Shown piece after piece: positions 1 to 6,586 of a stretch of DNA of 33,096 bases (positions are counted from its first letter, which is position 1; each line of letters starts with the position of its first letter). The translations under genes were made by a program, and so were the position numbers. The notes under the pieces were generated by a model. That model was not told where the DNA came from, made no database searches, and saw nothing but the letters and a program-made list of their open reading frames with translations. The stretch spans positions 1 through 33,096 of the forward strand of contig JAXMBS010000061.1 of the NCBI GenBank assembly GCA_046349775.1. The letters run 5' to 3'. Source of the DNA: JAEUIG01 sp046349775. Lineage in GTDB: Bacteria; Planctomycetota; Planctomycetia; Planctomycetales; Planctomycetaceae.

Positions 1-135
1 CACATCCACGACCTGCACGCGACGGTCCTGCATCTCTTGGGGATTGACCACGAGAAGCTGACATACCGGTACGCCGGCCGGGACTTCCGCCTGACGGACG
101 TCGAAGGTCGCGTCGTGCGCGAAGTGCTGGCGTAG
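1..135 (+). CDS. DUF1501 family protein, C-terminal fragment (5' end outside window)
   Basis: The first 44 codons are open in frame 1 and stop at TAG 133-135. The translation contains HDLHATVLHLLGIDHEKLTY, the typical C-terminal tail of DUF1501 proteins. It closely resembles the tail of the DUF1501 gene that ends at 12931 in this window (HDVHATMLHLLGIEHEKFTY). DUF1501 proteins are usually Tat-exported, are distantly related to the alkaline phosphatase/sulfatase fold, and are commonly encoded just downstream of a DUF1549/DUF1553 gene. Their biochemical role is not established. The rest of the gene lies to the left of the window, so nothing can be said about its start or leader. Confidence 0.85.
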   Translation, partial: HIHDLHATVLHLLGIDHEKLTYRYAGRDFRLTDVEGRVVREVLA

Positions 136-148
136 TGTCACGAAAGTT

Positions 149-177
149 TCACCGCAGAGGTCGCGGAGAACGCAGAG
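149..177 (+). repeat. CGCAGAG-type repeat upstream of the GxxExxY gene
   Basis: The 29 bases begin TCACCGCAGAGG and end CGCAGAG, immediately followed by the ATG at 178. A second copy with the same first 12 bases and the same CGCAGAG ending lies at 571-600, just after the gene. The two copies form a direct repeat around the gene. No separate Shine-Dalgarno sequence is visible, so the purine-rich end of the repeat may serve as one. Confidence 0.7.
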
Positions 178-564
178 ATGGCTTCGCTGCGGCAGAACGA
201 ATTCAGCGGTGCCGTTCTGGATTCAGCGATACAGGTCCATGCTGCGCTTGGTCCGGGATTACCTGAATCTGCGTATCAGCATTGCTTGGCATTCGAGTTA
301 ACGTCTCGAGGACTGGCGGTCGAGACCGAGTTGCCGTTGCCGATCGTTTATCGCGATACTCGGCTCGATGCCGGATATCGCCTCGATCTTGTGGTCGAAA
401 AACTCGTGATCGTCGAAGTCAAGGCCGTTGAGAAGTTGGTCCCCATTCATGAGGCTCAATTGTTGTCGTATCTCAAGCTCAGCGGCCTCAAACTGGGTTT
501 GCTGATTAACTTCAACGTCTTGCGATCGAAGGACGGATTCAAGCGCCTGGTCAATGGGTTATGA
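178..564 (+). CDS. GxxExxY family protein (PD-(D/E)XK nuclease-like fold)
   Basis: This 128-residue protein matches the GxxExxY family. The naming motif is GLPESAY (G27, E30, Y33), followed by a core resembling the PD-(D/E)XK nuclease active site: D70 in YRLDLVV, then E80 and K82 in IVEVKAV. The sequence ends with the family's KLGLLINFNV strand. The length is normal for the family and the reading frame is intact. Members are widespread in environmental bacteria. They are predicted to be nuclease-fold proteins, but no substrate or pathway is established. The gene stands alone between a DUF1501 tail and the convergent peptidase T gene. CGCAGAG-type repeats lie on both sides, and its ATG directly abuts the upstream repeat, which suggests that gene and repeats may move together. 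The family call is firm; activity is inferred. Confidence 0.9.
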   Translation: MASLRQNEFSGAVLDSAIQVHAALGPGLPESAYQHCLAFELTSRGLAVETELPLPIVYRDTRLDAGYRLDLVVEKLVIVEVKAVEKLVPIHEAQLLSYLKLSGLKLGLLINFNVLRSKDGFKRLVNGL

Positions 565-570
565 ACGAAT

Positions 571-642
571 TCACCGCAGAGGACGCAGGGCAGCGCAGAG
601 AGTTAGTGGCCCCTCTGCGTTTCTCCGCGCACTCTGCGGTGA
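571..642. repeat. Inverted CGCAGAG-type repeat (possible bidirectional terminator)
   Basis: The left arm 571-581 (TCACCGCAGAG) pairs perfectly with 632-642 (CTCTGCGGTGA). An inner pair, GCGCAGAG at 593-600 and CTCTGCGT at 613-620, also fits. The element fills the gap between the convergent GxxExxY gene (ends 564) and peptidase T gene (ends 667). A run of T follows at 647-650. It could act as a terminator as well as being one copy of the repeat seen at 149-177. Confidence 0.7.
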
Positions 643-666
643 GTGCTTTTCTTGAACCGCAATAAC

Positions 667-1905
667 TCAAATGCGTTCTCGTCCCCAGGCGATCGCGAGT
701 TGCACCAGCACTTCGACCGCCTGTTCCATTTCCTTGAGGCTGGCCCATTCCAGCGGTGAGTGCGGGTTGTGCTGGCCGCAGGAGAGGTTGGGGCACGGCA
801 GTCCGCGCTCTGTCATTAACGCGCCGTCGGTGCCGCCGCGGATGATGTCGAGCTTGGGTTCCAGGCCGGCGGCTCTGGTGGCTTCGACCGCTTTGGCGAC
901 CGCACGCGGTTCTTTCTCCAGCCCATCGCGCATGTTGCGGTACTGCTTCTTGATCTGGACGTCGATCGTCGCGCGCGGATGCTCGCCTTGAAGTTCGTCG
1001 GCGATCGCTCGCAACAAACTCGCGTGATCGGTCAGTTCGTCGCGCGGTCTCGAAGTCGCGGAGGATGATCCGCGTCGAAGCTGCGCGACGCCCCCTTCGA
1101 TCGAGTATTGGTGCAGGAAGCCGTCACGCTTTTCGGTCACTTCCGGAGCGAGCCGATCTGCTGGAAGCCGCGCGAGAAACCTGCCCAGAATCCGCACCGC
1201 GTTGACCATTCCCTTCGCTTTCGCCTCCGACGGGTGGGAATTGATCCCGGTCACGACAATCGTCGCCTGGTCGGCCGAAAACGTCTCGCAGTCGATAATC
1301 CCCGCGCCGCTGGAGTCCAGCGTGTAGCCGCAGACGCCGCCGAGCTTGCAGAAATCCAGCCCCTCAATCCCGCGGCCGATTTCCTCGTCCACCGTAAACA
1401 GCACGCGAACCGGCCCGTGTGGAATCGACCGATCCGCCACGAGCCGGGCGGCGGCTGTCATGATGACGGCGACGCCGGCCTTGTCGTCGCCGCCGAGGAG
1501 CGTCGTGCCGTCGGTGGTGATGATCGTCGTGCCGACGAGTTTGGACAGCGACGAGTTCTCGGCGACGCGGATCGCTTTCAACGGATTGCCCGGCAGGGTG
1601 ATGTCGCCGCCGGCGTAGTTCTCGTGCACGACCGGCTGCACGTTGACGGCGGTGTATTCGGGGAGGTGTCGGACGTGCGAATTCCACACGATCGTCGGAG
1701 CGGCGTGCGTCACCGTCGCGGGGACCGTCGCCATCGATGCCGTTGTCGGCGATCGAGACGTCGGCGAGGCCGAGCCGCATCGGCACTCGTCCGCCAGCAT
1801 CCGCTCAGCGTGAGCCAGTTTCACGTGCTGGGGGACGTGGGGCTGGTTTCGTCCTTCGATTGGGTGTCGATACGGACGCGGAGGAAACGAAAGTAGCGTG
1901 TCCAT
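667..1905 (-). pseudogene. pepT: Peptidase T (tripeptide aminopeptidase), several frameshifts
   Basis: This M20-family metallopeptidase removes N-terminal residues from tripeptides in the cytoplasm. Family landmarks are clear on the minus strand: LLGGDDKAGVA (metal-bridging Asp), TVDEEIGRG (catalytic Glu pair), a metal Asp in YTLDSSGAG, VTGINSHPSEAKG-like sequence, and HNPHSPLEW (C-terminal metal His). The start is the ATG at 1905, giving MDTLLS followed, one frame away, by FLRVRIDTQSKDETSPTSPS. The reading frame changes near 1885, 1815, 1775 and 1740. Short locally compensated shifts occur near 1670 (HVRHLPEY where HVDTSPEY is expected) and at 1030-1090 (RIILRDFET is in another frame). The full span equals 413 codons, the usual PepT length, so the indels cancel overall. 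This could be a decayed gene, but similar breaks in other genes here make sequence error more likely. Confidence 0.8.
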
Positions 1906-2071
1906 GCGGGTGTCCGGCGGCGGGTGGCAACCACCTGGGTTTGCCGGCATGGGAGCAGAATCGGCGCGGAATTGCAAAATGCCGGTCGACTCCGCAGGGC
2001 CGGAGCGCTTTTCTTCACGGCAGAAAGCGGGTATCAACGTCGTCGTCGACAACCAGTACCGGAGGATTCCC

Positions 2072-3010
2072 ATGGACTCCCGCTCGACATGGTCGCGTCG
2101 CCAGTTTCTGTCGGCCTCTGCCGGTCTGGCCGTCGCGGCGACCGCACCAACCGACTCATTGACGGCCGCTGAGGAAGAAATGGCCGTCATCGACTGCCAC
2201 GCCCACATCTACGGCGAGGACGAGCAGCAGTACCCGACGATCGAGAAGCCCTATCGGCCGCCGGCCGGAACCGGCACCGTCGAGCATCTGCGGCGTGTCA
2301 TGGCGGCTTCGGGCGTGAAATTCGCCACGGCGATTCACACCAGCACCTTCTATCGCTGGGACAACCGGTTCACGGCGGACGCTTCGCGCGACAACAAGGA
2401 TGTGCTGGCGGGTGTGTGCACGCTGAACCCGGACGATCCGACCAGCCCGGCGACGCTGGAAAAGTACTTCCGGGAATACAACATCCGCGGGATGCGCAGC
2501 ATCGCGGCGCAGAGTGGAAAGCTCGATGATCCCGGCGTTGACGCACTCTGGACGAAAGCGGAAGAGCTCGGAATCGTCATCAATGTCCTCACGAATGCCG
2601 ACAAGCGGGCCGAGATCGAAACGCTGGTCCGCCGGCATCCCAAATTGAACGTCGTGATCGACCACTGCCTGAACATCGCTGCCGGGCCTACGTTGCAGGC
2701 GACAGTCGAGGCGATGCAGGCTCTGGCGGAGCTGCCGACCGCACACGCCAAGCTGACGTTTATGCCGGTCGGCAGCGCCGAGGAGTACCCGTTTCGCGAC
2801 ATGCACGAGCCGTGCCGGACGGTGATCAAGGCGTTCGGTCCGGAGCGGTGCGTGTGGGGGAGCGACTTCCCGTGTGAGCTGTGGTGCCCGCGTACGACGT
2901 ATGCCGGGCATTTGAAGCTCATCACGCACGAACTGGGGCTCGACAAGCAAGCCCAGCGGGCGATCCTGTGGGAGACACCGAAGCGACTGTGGTTTGCGGA
3001 CCGCGCATAA
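2072..3010 (+). CDS. Tat-exported amidohydrolase (COG3618-like, lactonase-type TIM barrel)
   Basis: The 312-residue protein begins at ATG 2072, preceded by GGAGG at 2061-2065; longer in-frame starts lack this signal. Residues 9-24 (RRQFLSASAGLAVAAT) form a twin-arginine leader. The mature part opens with VIDCHAHIY (D41, H43, H45), has IDHC (D197, H198) near the middle, and ends with VWGSDFP (D265). This is the metal-binding order of amidohydrolase-2/COG3618 enzymes, which include fuconolactone hydrolase and related lactonases. The gene directly downstream encodes an enolase-superfamily dehydratase, which fits a sugar-lactone or sugar-acid pathway. The leader implies the enzyme works outside the cytoplasmic membrane. 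The exact substrate is unknown. Confidence 0.85.
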   Translation: MDSRSTWSRRQFLSASAGLAVAATAPTDSLTAAEEEMAVIDCHAHIYGEDEQQYPTIEKPYRPPAGTGTVEHLRRVMAASGVKFATAIHTSTFYRWDNRFTADASRDNKDVLAGVCTLNPDDPTSPATLEKYFREYNIRGMRSIAAQSGKLDDPGVDALWTKAEELGIVINVLTNADKRAEIETLVRRHPKLNVVIDHCLNIAAGPTLQATVEAMQALAELPTAHAKLTFMPVGSAEEYPFRDMHEPCRTVIKAFGPERCVWGSDFPCELWCPRTTYAGHLKLITHELGLDKQAQRAILWETPKRLWFADRA

Positions 3011-3033
3011 GAGAATGAGAGACTTCAGGCAGC

Positions 3034-3061
3034 CGGGAGGGCGAGGCTCCTGCCGAGCCGC
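3034..3061 (+). repeat. 28-bp repeat, left arm of a perfect inverted pair
   Basis: The sequence starts CGGGAGGGCGAGG and ends GCCGAGCCGC. Its exact reverse complement is found at 3239-3266, 177 bp further on. It lies 24 bp after the amidohydrolase stop codon. I recognise this kind of GAGGGCGAGGCTCC string as a common intergenic repeat in planctomycete genomes, though that is from memory and was not searched. Confidence 0.85.
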
Positions 3062-3238
3062 TCGTGTGCAACCGTTTTCGATCGACGAGCGTGATGCGAA
3101 CGGGGTCAGCGATCTATGCGGTGCGGATAGCCTGAATATGTCAGCAGACTTCAGCGGTTCCCAGACCGGGCAGGTGAGTGTGGCGGAAGTAGTTCTGCTC
3201 CGTTCATGATTGATCAAAGTTGCGGACGCGGTTGCCGC
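3062..3238. other. 177-bp spacer between inverted repeat arms, no gene seen
   Basis: Together with the flanking repeats this makes up most of the 320-bp gap between the amidohydrolase and the enolase-superfamily gene. Short open frames cross it, but none has a ribosome-binding site or recognisable content. No promoter or RNA gene could be identified. Confidence 0.4.
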
Positions 3239-3266
3239 GCGGCTCGGCAGGAGCCTCGCCCTCCCG
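3239..3266 (-). repeat. 28-bp repeat, right arm of a perfect inverted pair
   Basis: This is the exact reverse complement of 3034-3061. A partial further copy (GCGCCCTCCCG, then GCCTCGCCG) follows at about 3275-3298. The upstream extension of the next reading frame across this element is therefore repeat DNA rather than coding sequence. Confidence 0.85.
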
Positions 3267-3330
3267 TGCGGCGGCGCCCTCCCGATCAAGCCTCGCCGTC
3301 GCGGCACAAGACGATAAGGGATATAGCATC

Positions 3331-4470
3331 ATGAAAATCACCGACATCCTGACGTTCGGCACGAATATCGGCGACGGCAATCACGTCTTCGTCAAGGTGA
3401 TCACCGACGAGCACCTGTATGGGATCGGCGAAGCGTATCGCGTCGGACCGGACAAGGCGGTCGAACAGACGGTCCATTACCTCAAGGACTGGCTGATCGG
3501 CGAAGATCCGACGCGGATCGAGCACCTGTGGCGGATCATGTACAACGGCTCGCGCTTTCCGGGCGGGTCGATGCTCAACGCGGCCATCAGCGGGATCGAG
3601 CTGGCGCTCTGGGACGTCAAAGGCAAGGCGCACGGCGTACCGGTCTATCAGCTGATCGGTGGCCGCTGCCGCGACCGGATTCGGGTCTACCGCGGGATCG
3701 GCGGGGCGACTCCCGAGGATGCCGCCAAGGACGCCGTCCGCGCCGTCCAGCAGGGCTTTACCGGCGTAAAGATGATGCCGATGCCGCCCGATAGTTCGCG
3801 AATCCCGTGGGGCCGCGTCCTGCGCGAATCTGCCAAGCGATTGGAGGCGGTCCGCATGGCGGTCGGCGATGAAGTCGACATCGGCCTCGACCCGCATGCA
3901 CAGATTTTCGAGCCGGTCCGCGCGCTGGAGCTGGCCGAGGCCGTGCGGCCGTATCGCCCTTTGTTCTACGAGGAGCCGCTGCGGCCGGAGAACATTCAGG
4001 CGATGGGCAACCTGCACGAGAAGATCGGCATTCCGATCGCGACCGGCGAGATGCTGTACACCAAGTACGAGTTCCGCGATCTGATCGCCGCCCGCGCTGC
4101 GGACATCCTCCAGCCCGACATCCTCCTCTGTGGTGGATTGATGGAGGCAAAGAAGATCGCTGCCATGGCCGAAGCCCACTGCCTGACGATGGCCCCGCAC
4201 AATCCGATGGGACCGATCTCCACGGCCGTTTCCGCGCACTTCGCGATCTCGACGCCGAATTTCCTGATCCTCGAGTACCAGATGGACAGCGAAGGCCCGA
4301 TGCGAAACCTGCTCCTCAAACCGTTCCCGTTCAAGGACGGCCATATCGAAGTCCCGGATACGCCGGGGCTTGGCATCGAACTGAACGAGCAGGCGTTCGA
4401 TGGAAATCCGCTGAAGACCTGGCGGCGACAACTTGTTCAGGAAGCGGACGGGAATGTCGCGTATCAGTAG
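3331..4470 (+). CDS. Enolase-superfamily dehydratase (mandelate racemase/galactonate dehydratase-like)
   Basis: The 379-residue protein starts at ATG 3331, about 10 bases after AAGGG. It has the MR/MLE layout: an N-terminal capping domain (residues 1-115, with NAAISGIELALWDVKGKA) and a C-terminal barrel. Magnesium ligands are visible as D187 in GLDPHA, E214 in YEEPLRPEN and E240 in ATGEM. H189 in the D-x-H motif and H290 in APHNP are the likely acid/base residues, as in D-galactonate dehydratase. ILQPDILLCGG and AGMAEA-like sequence also match that subgroup. It probably dehydrates an acid sugar in the cytoplasm. The preceding amidohydrolase may supply the open-chain acid from its lactone. The subgroup is well supported; the sugar specificity is not. 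Confidence 0.88.
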   Translation: MKITDILTFGTNIGDGNHVFVKVITDEHLYGIGEAYRVGPDKAVEQTVHYLKDWLIGEDPTRIEHLWRIMYNGSRFPGGSMLNAAISGIELALWDVKGKAHGVPVYQLIGGRCRDRIRVYRGIGGATPEDAAKDAVRAVQQGFTGVKMMPMPPDSSRIPWGRVLRESAKRLEAVRMAVGDEVDIGLDPHAQIFEPVRALELAEAVRPYRPLFYEEPLRPENIQAMGNLHEKIGIPIATGEMLYTKYEFRDLIAARAADILQPDILLCGGLMEAKKIAAMAEAHCLTMAPHNPMGPISTAVSAHFAISTPNFLILEYQMDSEGPMRNLLLKPFPFKDGHIEVPDTPGLGIELNEQAFDGNPLKTWRRQLVQEADGNVAYQ

Positions 4471-4514
4471 GCCACGCTGTGCGTGACAACGCCGGCGCCG
4501 CTTGTGTCGGACGT

Positions 4515-4535
4515 GCAGGGTGGGCTGTGCCCAAC
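4515..4535 (+). repeat. GGGTGGGCTGTGCCCA repeat between convergent genes
   Basis: TGGGC at 4521-4525 and GCCCA at 4529-4533 can form a small stem. The same core occurs as an inverted pair at 5627-5695. It lies in the 82-bp gap between the convergent dehydratase and threonine aldolase genes, so it may contribute to termination. Confidence 0.65.
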
Positions 4536-4552
4536 ATTGCTGCTAAGCGAAC

Positions 4553-5602
4553 TCACGCCCGCTGGAGGGCCGAGCGCACCACGAGTTCCACGCGCCGCGC
4601 GAGCTCCTGCATCGTGTCTCGACTGTGATGGCGGTTGGCGACGAACCGCACCTGATGCGGCGGTCGGCCGGTCGCCAGAATGGCGACGGCTTTGAGCTGC
4701 TCCATGAAGTCGGCCGTCGACAAACCTGTCCCGGAATGGTCGACATTGACCATGTTGGTTTCGACGCTCGTGAGGTCGACGCTTAGCCCGGGGATCTCTG
4801 CCAGTGCGCGGGCCAGCATCCGCGCGTGCTCGTGATCTTCCGCCAGCCGGTCGACCATTTGCTCCAGGGCCACGATTCCGGCAGCGGCGATGATTCCGGC
4901 CTGACGCATCCCGCCTCCCAGTCGCTTGCGGACCCAGACCGCCTGTTCAATGAACTCGCGACTCCCGCACAGGACGGAGCCGAGCGGACAGCTCAGGCCT
5001 TTTGACAGGCAGAACATCACCGAATCGACGTCGCGCGTGTAGTCCGTCACCGGCACGCCCGCTGCGATCGCGGCGTTGAAGATGCGGGCGCCGTCGAGAT
5101 GGATCGCCAAGCCATGCTCGCGCGCGACGCCGCACAATTCCTGATGCCGCTTCAGCGGGACGACGCGGCCGCCGCTGCGGTTGTGCGTGTTTTCCAGGCA
5201 CAGGAGCCGCGGCGTGGGATGATGAATATTCCGCTTGCGAACGGCGGCTCGCAGAGCGGCGGGGTCCATCATGCCACCGGGGCTGGGGACACACATCGGC
5301 ATCAGTCCGGCGACGCTCGCCAGCGCGCCGCTTTCGTAATAGTAGATGTGCGACTCGGGATCGAGCAGCACTTCGTCGCCGGGTTTGGCGTGTGTCATCA
5401 GTGCGCAGAGGTTCCCCATCGCGCCGCTGATCACGAGCATCGCCGCTTCCTTGCCCAGCCGCTCGGCGGCCAGCGCCTCGAACTTCTGAACCGTCGGATC
5501 TTCGTCGTAGGTGTCGTCCCCCAGTGGCGCCGCGATCATCGCCTGCAGCATGGCGTCGGTCGGCAGGGTTTGCGTGTCGCTGCGGGCGTTGATGAGTTGC
5601 AT
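4553..5602 (-). CDS. ltaE: Low-specificity L-threonine aldolase
   Basis: The 349-residue PLP enzyme cleaves L-threonine or L-allo-threonine to glycine and acetaldehyde. Clear family signs are RSDTQTLPTDAM at the start, GDDTYDEDPTV (residues 28-38), the PLP-stacking region ESHIYYYESGA (H85), IHLDGARIFNA (D170, the cofactor-binding Asp) and the PLP lysine K201 in CLSKGLSCPLGS. The start at 5602 is chosen because AGGTGA lies five bases before it; an ATG 15 bases further upstream is possible. The length is normal and the frame is intact. It follows the WD40 gene in the same direction, separated by an inverted repeat, so co-transcription is uncertain. Confidence 0.93.
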   Translation of the reverse strand: MQLINARSDTQTLPTDAMLQAMIAAPLGDDTYDEDPTVQKFEALAAERLGKEAAMLVISGAMGNLCALMTHAKPGDEVLLDPESHIYYYESGALASVAGLMPMCVPSPGGMMDPAALRAAVRKRNIHHPTPRLLCLENTHNRSGGRVVPLKRHQELCGVAREHGLAIHLDGARIFNAAIAAGVPVTDYTRDVDSVMFCLSKGLSCPLGSVLCGSREFIEQAVWVRKRLGGGMRQAGIIAAAGIVALEQMVDRLAEDHEHARMLARALAEIPGLSVDLTSVETNMVNVDHSGTGLSTADFMEQLKAVAILATGRPPHQVRFVANRHHSRDTMQELARRVELVVRSALQRA

Positions 5603-5626
5603 GGTGTCACCTGCCATTGGAGCCGA

Positions 5627-5695
5627 GTAGGGTGGGCTTTTCCCACCAGCACTGAGCATCGACTTGTCGACTGTGGTGGGCACAGCCCACCCTAC
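5627..5695. repeat. Inverted GTAGGGTGGGCT repeat containing the WD40 stop codon
   Basis: The arm 5627-5648 starts GTAGGGTGGGCT, and the arm 5674-5695 ends AGCCCACCCTAC, giving a perfect 12-base outer stem plus matching inner CCCACCA/TGGTGGG. The minus-strand WD40 gene ends with TAG at 5692-5694, which lies inside the right arm. Related sequence occurs at 4515-4535. The hairpin may terminate the WD40 transcript or separate it from the threonine aldolase gene. Confidence 0.8.
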
Positions 5696-6575
5696 GACTC
5701 CAACACTTCCCACACGTAAATTGTCCGGTCGAAGCCGGCCGATGCGAACTGTTTGCCGTCCGGGCTGAACGCGACGCCGTAAATGGTGTTCCGGTGCGCT
5801 GGCAGCGTCGCCTGGAGTGTGCGCGCCGCCAAATTCCACACGCGGAGGGCGCCGTCGGCGGCGCCGGTGACGAGCCACTGACCGCCCGGCGATATCCCCA
5901 CGATTTCAGGCGCGCGTCCGGCGAATCCAGACTCGCAATCAATTGACCATCGGTCTTCCAAAGCTTCACCGCCCCATCTGCGCCGGCTGACGCGAGGAAT
6001 GCATCGTCCGGCGCGAACGCCAGCCCTTCGACAGCTTTCGTGTGCCCGATCAGTGTCTTGAGGAGTGATGTCGATTCCGTGCTCCACAGTCGAACAGAAC
6101 GATCGTCTCCGCCGGATGCCAGCAGCGTGCCGGATCCGCTGATCGCCACCGCCTGCACGGTCGCTTCATGACCGCTCAGCACCGCGAGTTGATTTCCCGA
6201 ATTGCCGTCCCAGAGTCGCACCGTTTTATCGAATCCCCCGGACGCCAGCAGACTGCCGGTTTTCGCCGACGCGCCACAGGCGAGGTAATCCTGATGTCCG
6301 GAGCAGGAGATCAGCGCCGCTCCACCTTCGGCCGGCCAGACCTTCAAGGTCTTATCGAGACTCGCCGTGACGATCCGGCCGTCTTCGAGGTAGCCCACAT
6401 ACGCGACACCGTCACCGTGTCCCTTCAGCGTGCCGACGTGCTTGCCGTCCGGCAGGCTCCACAGCCGGACGGTATTGTCGAGGCTGGCGGTCGCCAGCTG
6501 GTCACCCTTGCGGGAGAAAGCGGCCCAGTACACCGAATTGCCATGCGTCAGCGAGAGGCGTTTGTTGAGACGCAT
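5692..6575 (-). CDS. Seven-bladed WD40 repeat protein, one frameshift
   Basis: Seven WD40 blades can be counted. Each ends in a motif such as TVRLW, TLKVW, SVRLW, AVKLW, ALRVW or TIYVW, and most begin with a conserved GH or H dipeptide. This is enough for one closed seven-bladed propeller of about 294 residues. The start ATG 6575 lies 11 bases after the DUF1501 stop, so the two genes look co-transcribed. There is no signal peptide. Blades 1-5 and blades 6-7 are in different frames, switching near 5910-5918 between DSPDA and PEIVGISPGG. The 884-bp length is one base short of a whole number of codons, consistent with a single missing base. In planctomycetes WD40 domains are often fused to PSCyt1 or encoded beside DUF1501, and the function is unknown. 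Confidence 0.8.
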
Positions 6576-6586
6576 GGCGGCCCGGC

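Noticed and set aside
1108..1896. 262-residue plus-strand frame
   Set aside because: It lies opposite peptidase T, whose motifs are unmistakable, and its composition is low-complexity Arg-rich.
3220..3330. 37-residue upstream extension of the dehydratase
   Set aside because: It runs through the 28-bp repeat. The family start MKITDI at 3331 has its own AAGGG signal.
2156..4431. Long minus-strand frames opposite the amidohydrolase and dehydratase
   Set aside because: They are by-products of GC-rich coding DNA: Arg/Asp/Val-rich, without family motifs or ribosome-binding sites, and opposite well-supported genes.
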